From contig JADCLI010000020.1 in the NCBI GenBank assembly GCA_016803235.1, positions 33,281 through 97,280 of the forward strand: 64,000 nt of DNA. Direction: 5' to 3'. This DNA comes from Pimelobacter simplex. Its GTDB lineage: Bacteria > Actinomycetota > Actinomycetes > Propionibacteriales > Nocardioidaceae. Shown here one piece after another: positions 42,141 through 55,600 of this stretch (its first letter is position 1; every line of letters begins with the position of its first letter). Under the pieces are notes generated by a model. The model saw only the letters and a program-made list of their open reading frames with translations, did no database searches and was not told the DNA's origin. Position numbers and translations under genes: made by a program.

Positions 42141-42527
42141 ATGGCACGCGTCAAGCGCGCAGTGAACGCGGCGAAGAAGCGTCGTACCACCCTCGACCGG
42201 GCCAGCGGCTACCGCGGCCAGCGCTCGCGGCTGTACCGCAAGGCCAAGGAGCAGGTCACCCACTCGCTGGTCTACAGCTACAACGACCGCAAGAAGAACA
42301 AGGGCAACTTCCGTCGCCTGTGGATCCAGCGCATCAACGCCGCTGCCCGCGCCGAGGGCCTGACCTACAACCGCTTCATCCAGGGCCTCAACCTGGCCGG
42401 CATCGAGGTCGACCGCAAGATCCTCGCCGACCTCGCCGTCAACGACGCGCCCGCCTTCGCGGCGCTCGTGGCGCAGGCCAAGGCCGCGCTGCCCGAGGAC
42501 GTCAACGCGCCCAAGGTCTCCGCCTGA
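42141..42527 (+). CDS. rplT: Ribosomal protein bL20
   Basis: A 128-residue bL20: [20 protein letters not shown] start, [20 protein letters not shown] and [20 protein letters not shown]. An early assembly protein of the 50S subunit. AAGGAG precedes the ATG. Confidence 0.97.
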   Translation: MARVKRAVNAAKKRRTTLDRASGYRGQRSRLYRKAKEQVTHSLVYSYNDRKKNKGNFRRLWIQRINAAARAEGLTYNRFIQGLNLAGIEVDRKILADLAVNDAPAFAALVAQAKAALPEDVNAPKVSA

Positions 42528-42529
42528 GC

Positions 42530-43369
42530 ATGACTCCTCTGACCGCGGGCAACACCCGCGTCAAGGAAGCACGCAAGCTGCACCGCCGTCCGGAGCGATC
42601 CGGGCGGCGGTGTTTCCTTGCCGACGGCCCGAAGGCCGTCGAGGGCGCTCTCGGCGCCGGGGTGGTCGTCGAGGTCTTCGCGACCACCGACGCCGCCCGG
42701 CAGTACGCCGACCTGCTGGCCGAGGCACCGGTGACGCTGGTCGACGACCGGGCCATGGGCGGCCTCAGCGACAGCGTCAGCCCGGCCGGCCTCGTCGCCG
42801 TGTGCCGGTTCCTGGAGGCAACCTGGGACTCGGTGGTTGAGGTGCGAGCACTTCGAGGCTCGCAAGCTCGCACCTCAGGACAAGCGGAGCAAGGCGTCGA
42901 GACCCCGCGGCTGCTGACGATCTGCGCCGACGTGCGCGACCCCGGCAACGCCGGCACGGTCATCCGCACCAGCGACGCCGCCGGCGCCGGTGCCGTCGTC
43001 CTGGCCGGCGACTCGGTCGACCCCTACAACCCGAAGACGGTCCGGGCCACCGTGGGCAGCCTGTTCCGCCTCCCGGTGCTCCTCGAGCGCGACCCGGCCG
43101 CCGCCGTACGTCGGGCCCAGGCCGCGGGTCTCACCGTGCTCGCCGCCGACGGCGGGGGAGAGGTCGACCTGTTCGAGGCCGACGAGCTGCTCGAGCGCCC
43201 GACCGCCTGGCTTTTCGGCAACGAGGCCTGGGGCCTGCCCGACGAGCTTGCTGCCCTGGCCGACCACCGGGTCAGCATCCCGATCCTCGGCGGCGCCGAG
43301 TCCCTCAACCTCGCCACCGCCGCGGCGGTCTGCCTCTACGCGTCGGCCCGGGCGCATCGCACGCGCTGA
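42530..43369 (+). CDS. SpoU/TrmH-family RNA 2'-O-methyltransferase with in-frame repeat
   Basis: A 279-residue SPOUT methyltransferase. The N-terminal RNA-binding domain (FLADGPKAVEGAL) is followed by the knot domain with motif 1 RDPGNAGTVIRTSDAAGAG, motif 2 LFGNEAWGLP and motif 3 SIPILGGAESLNLATAAAVC. Such genes often follow rplT and pheST in actinobacteria. Residues of about 103-125 (VVEVRALRGSQARTSGQAEQ) are not family sequence; they are encoded by a dispersed repeat that keeps the frame. The core motifs are intact, so the enzyme is probably active. Confidence 0.88.
   Translation: MTPLTAGNTRVKEARKLHRRPERSGRRCFLADGPKAVEGALGAGVVVEVFATTDAARQYADLLAEAPVTLVDDRAMGGLSDSVSPAGLVAVCRFLEATWDSVVEVRALRGSQARTSGQAEQGVETPRLLTICADVRDPGNAGTVIRTSDAAGAGAVVLAGDSVDPYNPKTVRATVGSLFRLPVLLERDPAAAVRRAQAAGLTVLAADGGGEVDLFEADELLERPTAWLFGNEAWGLPDELAALADHRVSIPILGGAESLNLATAAAVCLYASARAHRTR
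42835..42904 (+). repeat. Dispersed repeat with 12-bp inverted repeat, inside a coding gene
   Basis: GGTTGAGGTGCGAGC begins the element and CGAGACC ends it, as at 20750-20782. Within it TGAGGTGCGAGC (42838-42849) and GCTCGCACCTCA (42866-42877) form a perfect 12-bp inverted repeat around a 16-nt loop. The insertion leaves the methyltransferase frame open between the two domains. Confidence 0.75.
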
Positions 43370-43422
43370 ACGTCCCCGACCGAGGTCTCCCCGCCGTCGG
43401 TGGCCGGTGCCATGCTTCGGGG

Positions 43423-43751
43423 ATGACCACTCCCGACAGCGACCCACGTCGCTGGAAGGCGCTTGGGCACCCTCGGGCCGACCCGGTTCATGCCGTCCTC
43501 GGCGTGGTCGGCATGGCGCCGGCGTCCATGGTCGGCAGCGGGACCGGCTACGCGACCCCTATCCTGCCTGGCATGATGCTGCTCGCATTCGGGTCCGGGC
43601 TCGGCTTCCCTGCCGTCGGCAATGCCGCCCTCCACGGCGTGACGGGGGAGGACTCCTCGTGCTGGCGCTGACGGAGCACGTCGACGCCGTCCCCCGCGAC
43701 CCGATGGCCGAGGCCGCGGGTGTCACCGGCGTGACCTCCGAGCAGGCCTGA
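43423..43751 (+). pseudogene. Remnant of an MFS (DHA2-type) transporter
   Basis: The first codons (MTTPDSDPRRWKALG) look like the start of a DHA2-family drug exporter, but the helices are missing. The frame then jumps to a late-helix segment (YATPILPGMMLLAFGSGLGF, HGVTGEDS), ends at a TGA at 43669-43671, and the C-terminal tail (LALTEHVDAVPRDP...GVTSEQA) continues in another frame to 43751. A full gene of about 1.4 kb has been reduced to about 330 bp by deletion and frameshift. Confidence 0.6.
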
Positions 43752-43760
43752 GTCCGCGCC

Positions 43761-43905
43761 GTGGCCCTCGACCCCCGCGACCCCCTCGACCTGCTGCCGG
43801 ACGGCGTGGTCCTCGCCGACGCCGACGGGCGGGTGAGCGCGATCAACGCGCTCGCGGCCACCATGCTCGGCACCGATGCCGGCGACGCCGTCCGGCGACG
43901 CCGTC
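43761..43905 (+). other. Out-of-frame N-terminus of histidine kinase with 13-bp tandem duplication
   Basis: GTG 43761 begins DPLDLLPDGVVLADADGRVS and INALAATMLGTDAGDAV, a PAS-like start. CGGCGACGCCGTC is then present twice in tandem (43880-43892 and 43893-43905). Thirteen extra bases shift the frame and cut this segment off from the kinase. Removing one copy restores one open frame of 348 residues with DAGDAVGRPLGEVL across the joint. Confidence 0.85.
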
Positions 43906-44820
43906 GGGCGTCCGCTCGGCGAGGTGCTCGCGCTCACCGACCACGACGCCGAGACCTGGACCGACGCCAACGCGCCGTACCGCGGGCTGTCCACCCGCAG
44001 CGGGATCCCGGAGCAGTCCTGGCTGCTGCCCGACGGCACCGAGGTGCTGGTCACCGCCCGGCTGCACCGCGCGGAGCGCAGCGGACCCGTGACCGCCGTC
44101 GCCGTCGACCTGCGCTCCGGGCGCGGCCGGGCCCGCCTCGACCGCGACCGCTCCGACCTCGTCGCCACCCTCGCCCACGAGCTGCGTTCGCCGCTGACGG
44201 GCGTCAAGGGCTTCGTGCAGGCGCTGCTGAACCGGTGGGACAAGCTCACCGACGAGCAGAAGCGATTGATGCTGACCACCGCGAGCGCCGACGCCGAGCG
44301 GCTCAGCCGGCTGATCACCGAGCTGCTCGACGTCGCGCGGATCGACACCGGCCGCCTGCAGCTGCACCGCAGGCCGACCGACCTCGGGCGCAAGGGCGAG
44401 CTGGTCCACCAGTCGATGACCGTGGTCACCTCGACCCCGATCGAGCTCGAGGTCGAACCCGACCTGCCGCTGGTCGACGCCGACCCCGACAAGGTGATGC
44501 AGGTGCTGACCAACCTCGTCGAGAACGCCGTGCGCCACGGCAGCGGCACCGTCCGGGTCCATGTCGGGCGCTGGGGTGAGGACGACGACCACCTCGCCGC
44601 CACGGTCACCGACGAGGGGTCCGGCATCGCTCCCGAGCTGCGGCGGCGGATCTTCACGAAGTTCTGGACCGAGGGCACCGGCGGCGGCTCCGGGCTCGGC
44701 CTCTACATCGTGCGCGGCCTGGTCCGGGCCCACGGCGGCACGATCGTCGTCGACGACCGCCCGGGTGGCGGTGCCCGGATCGTCACGACCTGGCCGGTCG
44801 CGCGGAGCGTGACAGCATGA
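43876..44820 (+). CDS. Sensor histidine kinase, N-terminus lost by frameshift
   Basis: The intact part is 314 residues from an internal ATG at 43876. It holds the end of a PAS domain, the H-box LVATLAHELRSPLTGVKGF, the N-box NLVENAVRHG, and the ATP-binding G boxes DEGSGIAPE and GGGSGLGLYIVRGLV. It should be a soluble cytoplasmic kinase, as no membrane helix is visible. No response regulator is adjacent. The kinase core is complete, but the true start (43761) is out of frame because of a 13-bp duplication. Confidence 0.8.
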   Translation: MPATPSGDAVGRPLGEVLALTDHDAETWTDANAPYRGLSTRSGIPEQSWLLPDGTEVLVTARLHRAERSGPVTAVAVDLRSGRGRARLDRDRSDLVATLAHELRSPLTGVKGFVQALLNRWDKLTDEQKRLMLTTASADAERLSRLITELLDVARIDTGRLQLHRRPTDLGRKGELVHQSMTVVTSTPIELEVEPDLPLVDADPDKVMQVLTNLVENAVRHGSGTVRVHVGRWGEDDDHLAATVTDEGSGIAPELRRRIFTKFWTEGTGGGSGLGLYIVRGLVRAHGGTIVVDDRPGGGARIVTTWPVARSVTA

Positions 44821-44824
44821 CGCC

Positions 44825-45436
44825 ATGACCGAGGCCGTCCGGCCCGTCGACGTGCTCCGCCACTACCTCAGGGCCGCGCGCGAGGCGCTGCTGTGGAAGC
44901 TCGAGGGCCTGGGGGAGCGGCAGCTCCGACTGCCGCGCACCCCCACGGGCACGTCCTTCCTCGGCACGGTGCTGCACTGCGCCAATGTCGAGATCGGCTA
45001 CTTCGGCCCGACCTTCGGCCGGGTCTGGCCCGAGCCGGACCACCCGGCGGTCATCTCGTTGGACGCCTACGACACCGACCCGCAGGCCGACTGGGCGGTG
45101 CCCGCGGAGATCCCGGCCGCCGAGCTGGTCGCGTTCTACGGCCGGGTCGGCGCCTTCGCCGACGCCGCACTCGCCGAGCTCCCGCTCAGCACCCCCGGTC
45201 GGGTGCCGTGGTGGCCCGAGGAGGGCGCCGAGACCACGTTGCACTACATCGCCGTCCACGTCATGTGCGACCTCCACCGGCACGCCGGCCAGCTCGACAT
45301 CCTCCGCGAGCAGCTCGACGGCGTCGCCGGGCTGCGCCCCGCGATCAGCAACGTCCCGGACGGCGTCGACTGGCCGTCGTACGTCGCGCGGCTGACCACG
45401 ATCGCCGAGCAGTTCCCCGACGACGCCGCCCGCTGA
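44825..45436 (+). CDS. DinB/DUF664-family protein
   Basis: A 203-residue four-helix protein of the DinB/mycothiol-transferase-like group. DVLRHYLRAAREALLWKLEG is helix 1, VLHCANVEIGYF carries the first His and HVMCDLHRHAGQLDILRE the two further His, giving a three-His metal site. Members include thiol transferases that use mycothiol or bacillithiol. It starts 4 bp after the kinase gene. Confidence 0.8.
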   Translation: MTEAVRPVDVLRHYLRAAREALLWKLEGLGERQLRLPRTPTGTSFLGTVLHCANVEIGYFGPTFGRVWPEPDHPAVISLDAYDTDPQADWAVPAEIPAAELVAFYGRVGAFADAALAELPLSTPGRVPWWPEEGAETTLHYIAVHVMCDLHRHAGQLDILREQLDGVAGLRPAISNVPDGVDWPSYVARLTTIAEQFPDDAAR

Positions 45437-45482
45437 TACCGGTTCGCGGGCAGGGGGTCCGGCTTCCTAGACTGACGCCGAT

Positions 45483-46580
45483 ATGTCTGGCCCGAACACT
45501 GACTACGACCCCGTGGAGGTCGCCGCCGTGAGCCCTGCCGAGCTCGAAGCGGCGCGCGACGCCGCCCTCGCCGCGATCGCCGCCGCCACCGACCTGGAGC
45601 AGCTCAAGGCGGTGCGCACCGACCACGCCGGCGACCGCTCCCCGCTCGCCCTGGCCAACCGCGAGATCGGCGCGCTGCCCCCACAGGCCCGCAAGGAGGC
45701 CGGCCAGCGCGTCGGCCAGGCCCGCGGTGCCGTGAGCAAGGCGCTCGCCGCCCGGCAGGAGGTGCTGGAGGCGGAGCACGAGGCGCGGATCCTCGTCGAG
45801 GAGGCCGTCGACGTGACGCTGCCGACCGACGAGCTCCCGCTCGGCGGCCGCCACCCGCTGACCACCGGCGCCGAGCTGATCGCCGACATCTTCGTCGCGA
45901 TGGGCTGGGAGGTCGCCGAGGGGCCGGTCATCGAGGCCGAGTGGCTCAACTTCGACGCCCTCAACCTGGGCCCGGACCATCCGGCCCGGACCATGCAGGA
46001 CACCTTCTGGACCGAGCCGGCCGACAACCACGTCGTGCTGCGCACCCACACCAGCCCGGTCCAGGCGCGCACCATGCTGACCCGCACGCCCCCGATCTAC
46101 GTCGTGTGCCCGGGGCGGGTCTTCCGCACCGACGAGTACGACGCCACGCACTCGCCGATGTTCCACCAGGTCGAGGGCCTCGCCATCGACGAGGGCATCT
46201 CGATGGCGCACCTCAAGGGCACCCTCGACCACTTCGCCTCGCAGATGTTCGGCGAGGGCATCACGACGCGCTTCCGGCCGTCGTACTTCCCCTTCACCGA
46301 GCCGAGCGCCGAGGTCGACCTGGTCTGCTTCGTCTGCCGCGGCATCGACTCCGACGCCTGCCGCACCTGTCGGGGCGAGGGCTGGATCGAGTGGGGCGGC
46401 TGCGGCATCGTCAACCCTCGCGTGCTCCAGGCCTGCGGCGTCGACTCCGAGCGCTACTCGGGCTTCGCCTTCGGCATGGGCATCGACCGGACCCTGATGT
46501 TCCGGCACGGCCTCGAGGACCTGCGCACCCTGTTCGAGGGCGACGTGCGCTTCACCACCGCTTTCGGAAGCGAGCTCTGA
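45483..46580 (+). CDS. pheS: Phenylalanine-tRNA ligase alpha subunit
   Basis: A 365-residue class II synthetase subunit. An N-terminal coiled coil is followed by motif 2 ([20 protein letters not shown]) and motif 3 ([20 protein letters not shown]). TAGACT (45468-45473) ends 9 nt before ATG 45483, so the leader is very short. pheT follows after one base. No T-box or leader peptide is visible. Confidence 0.96.
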   Translation: MSGPNTDYDPVEVAAVSPAELEAARDAALAAIAAATDLEQLKAVRTDHAGDRSPLALANREIGALPPQARKEAGQRVGQARGAVSKALAARQEVLEAEHEARILVEEAVDVTLPTDELPLGGRHPLTTGAELIADIFVAMGWEVAEGPVIEAEWLNFDALNLGPDHPARTMQDTFWTEPADNHVVLRTHTSPVQARTMLTRTPPIYVVCPGRVFRTDEYDATHSPMFHQVEGLAIDEGISMAHLKGTLDHFASQMFGEGITTRFRPSYFPFTEPSAEVDLVCFVCRGIDSDACRTCRGEGWIEWGGCGIVNPRVLQACGVDSERYSGFAFGMGIDRTLMFRHGLEDLRTLFEGDVRFTTAFGSEL

Positions 46581-46581
46581 C

Positions 46582-49059
46582 ATGAAGGCCCCTGTCTCCT
46601 GGATCCGGGAGCTCGTCGACCTGCCCGAGTCGGTCACCACCGAGATGCTGACCGACCGGCTCACCGCGCTCGGCCTCAAGCTCGAGGCCGTCGACTCCGC
46701 CGACATCACCGGCCCGCTCGTCGTCGGCCGCGTCCTCACCCAGGACAAGGAGCCGCAGAAGAACGGCAAGGTGATCAACTGGTGCACCGTCGACGTCGGC
46801 GACGCCAACGGCACCGGCGAGCCCCAGGGCATCATCTGCGGCGCCCACAACTTCGGGCCGGGCGACCTGGTCGTCGTCGTGCTCCCGGGCGCCGTGCTGC
46901 CCGGCGGCTTCGAGATCTCCGCGCGCAAGACCTACGGCCACGTCTCGGCCGGCATGATCTGCTCGGCCCGCGAGCTCGGCATCGGCGAGGACCACGACGG
47001 CATCATCGTGCTGCCGCCCGACGCCGGCCAGCCCGGTGACGACGTCTTCGCGCTGCTCGGCCTCGACGACGAGGTCATCGAGTTCGAGATCAACCCCGAC
47101 CGCGCCTACGCCCTGTCGCTGCGCGGCGTCGCCCGCGAGGCGGCGCTCGGCTTCGACGTCCCGTTCGCGGACCCGGCCGAGCGCGAGCTGCCCGCGGTCG
47201 ACGGCAAGGCCTGGGAGGTCGTCGTCGACGACCCGGTCGGCTGCCCCGTCTTCGCCGCGCGCCTGGTCAGCGGCTTCGACCCGACCGCCCCGACGCCGGA
47301 GCACATCAGGCGCCGCGTCGAGCAGGCCGGGATGCGCTCGATCTCGCTGGCCGTCGACATCACCAACTACGTCATGCTCGAGCTCGGCCAGCCGATCCAC
47401 GGGTACGACGCGGACAAGGTCGCCGGCGCCCTCGGCGTGCGTCGCGCGAGGGACGGCGAGAAGCTCACCACGCTCGACGACGCCGTGCGGGAGCTCTCGG
47501 TCGAGGACCTCGTCATCACCGACGACTCCGGCCCGATCGGCCTCGCCGGCGTCATGGGTGGCGCGACCACCGAGATGTCGGAGACCACCACGCGGATCCT
47601 CGTCGAGGCCGCGCACTGGGACGCCGTGTCGATGTTCCGCACCGGCAAGCGCCACAAGCTGACCTCCGAGGCCGGCAAGCGCAACGAGCGAGGCGTCGAC
47701 CCGCTGCTGCCCGGCATCGCCGCCGACCGCGTGGTCGAGCTGCTCGTCGAGCACGGCGGCGCCACCGCCGAGCCCGGCTACACCCTGGTCGGCACCGCCC
47801 CCGAGCGGCCCGCGATCACCATCGCCACCGACCTGCCCGCCCGGCTCAGCGGCATCGACATCACGGCGATGACCACCGTCGAGAGCCTCCGGGCCATCGG
47901 CGCGACGGTCACCGAGCAGGACGCCGGCACCATCGAGGTCGTCCCGCCGACCTGGCGCCCCGACATCAACGACCCCTACGACCTGGTCGAGGAGGTCGTC
48001 CGGATCGTCGGCTACGACCAGGTGCCGAGCGTCCTCCCACGCCGGGCGACCGGACGCGGCCTGACCCGCACCCAGCGGCTGCGGCGCCGGATCGGCCGCA
48101 CCCTCGCCGGCGCAGGCTTGGTCGAGGTGGTCAGCTTCCCCTTCGTCGGAGAGGCGACCTTCGACAAGCTCGGCCTGCCCGCCGACGACCCGCTGCGCAG
48201 CACGGTCGGCCTGGCCAACCCGCTCTCCAGCGAGGAGCCCGCCTACACGACGACCCTGCTGCCGGGCCTGCTCGACGCGGCTTCGCGCAACGTGGGTCGC
48301 GGTGCGCCCGGCGTCGCCCTGTTCGAGACCGGCACCGTCGCGTTCCCCGCCGACAACGGCCCGGCGCCCATCTACGGCGTCCACGCCCGGCCGACCGAGG
48401 CCGAGCTCGAGAAGCTCGTCGAGGCCCTGCCCGTCCAGCCCCAGCACCTCGCCGTCGTCCTCGCGGGCGAGCGGCGCCGTGCCGGCTGGTGGGGCGCCGG
48501 CGCGGACGCCGGCTGGACCGACGCGCTGGCCGTCGTACGACGCCTCGCCGCCGACCTCGGCGTCACCGTCGAGGTCACCTCGGCCGGCAGGATGCCGTGG
48601 CACCCGGGTCGGTGCGCGCTGGTCAGCATCGACGGCGTCGAGATCGGGCACGCGGGCGAGCTGCACCCCAACGTGTGCCGCGCCTACGGCCTGCCGGCCC
48701 GCAGCGCCGCGGTCGAGCTCGACCTCGACGCCCTGATGGCCGCCGCGACCGAGGTCGTCCCCGGGCCCGCCTTCTCCACGATGCCCCTGGCCAAGGAGGA
48801 CGTCGCGCTCGTCGTCGACGCCGGCGTGACGGTCGCGGCCGTGGAGGCCGCGCTGCGCGAGGGCGCCGGCGAGCTGCTGGAGTCGATCCGGCTCTTCGAC
48901 GTCTACACCGGCGAGCAGATCGACGAGGGCCAGAAGTCGCTCGCGTTCGCGCTGCGCTTCCGGGCACCGGACCGCACCCTCACCGAGGCCGAGACCGGTG
49001 CCGCCCGCGACGCCGCCGTGGCGCGTGCCGCGGAGCTGACGGGGGCAGTGCAACGCTGA
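46582..49059 (+). CDS. pheT: Phenylalanine-tRNA ligase beta subunit
   Basis: An 825-residue beta subunit of normal length. In order: tRNA-binding OB domain (about 40-150, IICGAHNFGPGDLVVVVLPG), B3/4 editing domain, B5 domain (ATVTEQDAGTIEVVPPTWRP), catalytic-like core, and the C-terminal anticodon-binding FDX-ACB domain (FSTMPLAKEDVALVVDAGVT). Pairs with PheS in the alpha2beta2 enzyme. The next gene starts inside its stop region. Confidence 0.96.
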   Translation: MKAPVSWIRELVDLPESVTTEMLTDRLTALGLKLEAVDSADITGPLVVGRVLTQDKEPQKNGKVINWCTVDVGDANGTGEPQGIICGAHNFGPGDLVVVVLPGAVLPGGFEISARKTYGHVSAGMICSARELGIGEDHDGIIVLPPDAGQPGDDVFALLGLDDEVIEFEINPDRAYALSLRGVAREAALGFDVPFADPAERELPAVDGKAWEVVVDDPVGCPVFAARLVSGFDPTAPTPEHIRRRVEQAGMRSISLAVDITNYVMLELGQPIHGYDADKVAGALGVRRARDGEKLTTLDDAVRELSVEDLVITDDSGPIGLAGVMGGATTEMSETTTRILVEAAHWDAVSMFRTGKRHKLTSEAGKRNERGVDPLLPGIAADRVVELLVEHGGATAEPGYTLVGTAPERPAITIATDLPARLSGIDITAMTTVESLRAIGATVTEQDAGTIEVVPPTWRPDINDPYDLVEEVVRIVGYDQVPSVLPRRATGRGLTRTQRLRRRIGRTLAGAGLVEVVSFPFVGEATFDKLGLPADDPLRSTVGLANPLSSEEPAYTTTLLPGLLDAASRNVGRGAPGVALFETGTVAFPADNGPAPIYGVHARPTEAELEKLVEALPVQPQHLAVVLAGERRRAGWWGAGADAGWTDALAVVRRLAADLGVTVEVTSAGRMPWHPGRCALVSIDGVEIGHAGELHPNVCRAYGLPARSAAVELDLDALMAAATEVVPGPAFSTMPLAKEDVALVVDAGVTVAAVEAALREGAGELLESIRLFDVYTGEQIDEGQKSLAFALRFRAPDRTLTEAETGAARDAAVARAAELTGAVQR

Positions 49060-52000
49060 CGTCCGGGAGGTCCGGGCCGCGGCTGCGGCTGGCCGACGAG
49101 GTCACCTGGGACGGCGCCGCCGTTCCAGGCGATCGGACGCGCACGCTGCTCGTGGCCCTGGCCGACGCCCGCGGCAAGGTCGTCGGGGAGGAGTCCCTGA
49201 TCGACGCGATCTGGGGGGACGGGCGCCCGGCCAGCCCGACCAAGGCGCTGCAGGTCGTCGTGTCCCGCGCCCGGGCCGCGACCGCGCCCGGTGTCGTCGA
49301 GCGGGCCGGCCACGGCTACCGGCTGGCCCTGGACACCGGCGACGTCGACGTGTGGGCCAGCGACCAGGCGGTCGACGCGGCCCGCCGCGCCGTCGCTGCC
49401 GGAGCCTGGAGCGACGCTGCGGCGTACCTCCCGCACCTGGACCGGCACCCCGTCCTCGCCGGGCGGATCCTGTCCGCCCTCGGCCGGCACGACGAGGCGC
49501 TGCCCCTGCTCGAGACCGACGGCACCAGCGGCGACGACCTCGCCCTGACCGCCCTGCTCCGCAGCGAGGCCGCCGTCCGGGGCGTGCCCGCGGCCCTGAC
49601 CCGCTACGAGGAGCACCGTGCCCGGTTGGCCGAGCGGCTCGGCGTGGACCCGGCGCCGGAGCTGCAGGCACTCCACCACGAGCTCCTTCTCCTCGACCGT
49701 CCCGTCCGCTCCGGCCTGGCCCACTACGCGAGCAGCCTGGTCGGTCGCACCGACGACCTCGCCCGGCTACGAGGGCTGGTCGGCTCCCACCGCGTCGTGT
49801 CGATCCTCGGCCCCGGCGGCCTCGGCAAGACCCGCCTGGCCCAGCTCGTCGCGGCCGAGGCGGACCAGCCCGTGGTCCACGTCGTCGAGCTGGTCGGTGT
49901 CGTCGACCCGGCCGACGTCGTCGCCGAGGTCGGCTCGGCGCTCGGCGTCCGCGACTCCCTGACCAGCCGGCGCGACCTCACCCCCGAGCAGCAGCGCGAC
50001 GTGCGGTCCCGGATCGCCCAGCAGCTCGACCAGGCGCCGACCCTCCTCGTGCTCGACAACTGCGAGCACCTCGTCGAGGCCGTCGCGGACCTGGTCGCCT
50101 TCCTCGTCGCCGTCACCCCGTCGCTGCGGGTCCTCACCACGACCCGGGCCCCGCTGGCCATCGCCGCCGAGCACGTCTTCGAGCTCGGCCGGCTCGACCG
50201 CGCCGACGCCGCCGACCTGTTCTGCCAGCGAGCGCTGGCCGCCCGGCCGGGCGTGGCGCTTCCGGCCGCGGCGGTCGACGAGGTGGTCGAACGCCTCGAC
50301 GGCCTGCCGCTCGCGATCGAGCTGGCCGCGGTGAAGGTGCGCGCGATGTCCGTCGACGACATCGCCGTCCGCCTCGAGAACCGGTTCGCCCTGCTTCGCG
50401 GCGGCGACCGCAGCGCCCCTGACCGGCACCAGACGCTGCTCGCCGTCATCGACTGGTCCTGGAACCTGCTCGCCGAGCCCGACCGCCGTGCCCTGCGCCG
50501 GCTCTCGGTCTTCCAGGACGGCTTCACGCTCGCGGCAGCCGAGCGGGTGCTCGGCGGCGACGCCCTCGGGTCGGTCGAGGAGCTGGTCGCCCAGTCCCTG
50601 CTGTCCGTCATCGACCCCGGTACCGGCACCCCGCTGCGCTACCGGATGCTCGAGACGGTCCGCGAGTTCGGCCGCATGCAGCTGGTCGACGCAGGGGAGC
50701 AGGCCGACGCCCAAGCGGCGCACCAGGCCTGGGCCGTGGCGCTCGCCGACCGGCTGGGGACGGCGCTCTTCTCCCGCGAGCAGGTTGCGACCATCGACGC
50801 CGTCGCCGTCGAGGAGAACAACCTGGCCGACGCGCTGCGCAAGGCACTCGCGGCGTCCGACCCCGATGCGGTCGTCTCGTTGATGGCACTGCTCGGTGGG
50901 TTCTGGAGCATCCGCGGTGAGCACGCCCGCGTCGTCATGATGTGCGAGCCGGTCGCCGGCCTCCTCGCCCGGTGCCAGGCACGTCCCGAGCGCCACGACC
51001 AGGCCCGGGCGGCCCTGTGCCTGTCGCTGGTCAACTCGTGGATCGCGCAGCTCGACGTGCTCGAGGACCTGCTCGGCGCGCTGGTCGCCCTCGGTCCTGG
51101 GACGACGAGCCCGCGGGTCGCCGCCATGACCACCGTCCTGATCGGCGCGAGCGCGCCCGGGTTCAGCCCGCTGCTCTCGCCCACCGACGAGCTGGTCCAC
51201 GACGCCGACCCGCGCGTGCGCGGGGTCGCCCTGCAGTGGCGCAGCCACGAGCTCGAGAACATCGGCGACGTCGCCGGCTCGATCGTCGCGGCCGAGGCGG
51301 CGCTCGCGCTCGCCACCGACGACGACGGCCCGTGGACGCGCGCGGTGCTGCACGCCCAGCTCGCCGGGCTCAACAGCCAGCTCGGTCGACTCCTCGACGC
51401 CGAGCCGCACGCGCGGGCCGCGGTACCCGTCCTGGTCCGGCTCGGCGCCCGCGAGGACGCCCTCCAGGCGATGACCGTCTCGGCCGCCGCCTGGCTCGAG
51501 CGCGGCGACCCGGCACAGGCCGAGCAGGTCGTCGAGGAGGTGCTGGCCCAGACCGACCTGCCCTCGGGCGGCGCCCACAGCGCCCGCGGCACGCTGCTGG
51601 TCATCCAGGCCGAGATCGCCTTCGCCCGCGGCGAGATCGAGGAGGGCTGCCGGATCGCGGAGCAGGCGGCGGAGGCCATGTCGTCCGTGCGGTTCCCGCT
51701 GATGGGCGACGACGCCGACATCGCGCCCTGGACCATCTACGGCAACACCGTCGCCGTCCTCGCCTTCGCCCTGCACGACCGCGCGGAGCGGGGGCGCCGC
51801 TACCACCGCTGGCTCGAGGGCGCGTTGCCGCGGACGATCGCCCGCGACCGCAGGTTCGTCGACGTCCCGGTGGTCGGCCTGATGCTGTTCGCGCTCGGCA
51901 CCTGGTCGCTGTGCGTCGGCGGCCTGCGCCCGGCCGACGCCGTGCGGCTGCTGGTGCTCGCCGAACGCCTGGCCTATCCCCGCTTCGTCCCGTCGCTGTC

Positions 52001-52138
52001 GTGGGAGCGCGCCGTGGCCCGGTGTGAGGAGGTGGCGCCCGGCGAGCTCGACCGCATCGCTGCGGAGTACGACGGACGCCGCGGGCTCGACCTGCTGGAC
52101 GAGACCCGCGACGTCGTCGGTCGCCTCCTCGGCGCCTC

Positions 52139-52142
<4 letters not shown>
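49056..52142 (+). CDS. Large SARP/AfsR-type transcriptional regulator with NB-ARC-like ATPase
   Basis: A 1028-residue regulator. The N-terminal winged-helix (about 8-95: VALADARGKVVGEESLIDAI, ALQVVVSRARAATAPGVVER) is followed by a BTAD domain to about 225, a P-loop ATPase (GPGGLGKTRLA near 252) with LLVLDNCEHLVEAV, and a TPR-rich C-terminus. This is the AfsR-like plan that often controls secondary metabolism or export. No ATG, GTG or TTG fits the N-terminus. A CTG at 49056, overlapping the pheT stop (CTGA) with GGGGG 9 nt upstream, is the likely start. It converges on a DrrAB-like exporter. Confidence 0.8.
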
Positions 52143-55574
<3,432 letters not shown>

Positions 55575-55600
55575 ACCGTCCCGAGGAGTCCCAGAAACCC

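Noticed and set aside
46552-49053. An 833-residue minus-strand frame opposite pheT
   Set aside because: It mirrors pheT exactly and has low-complexity Gly/Arg/Asp/Val sequence; pheT is unmistakable on the other strand.
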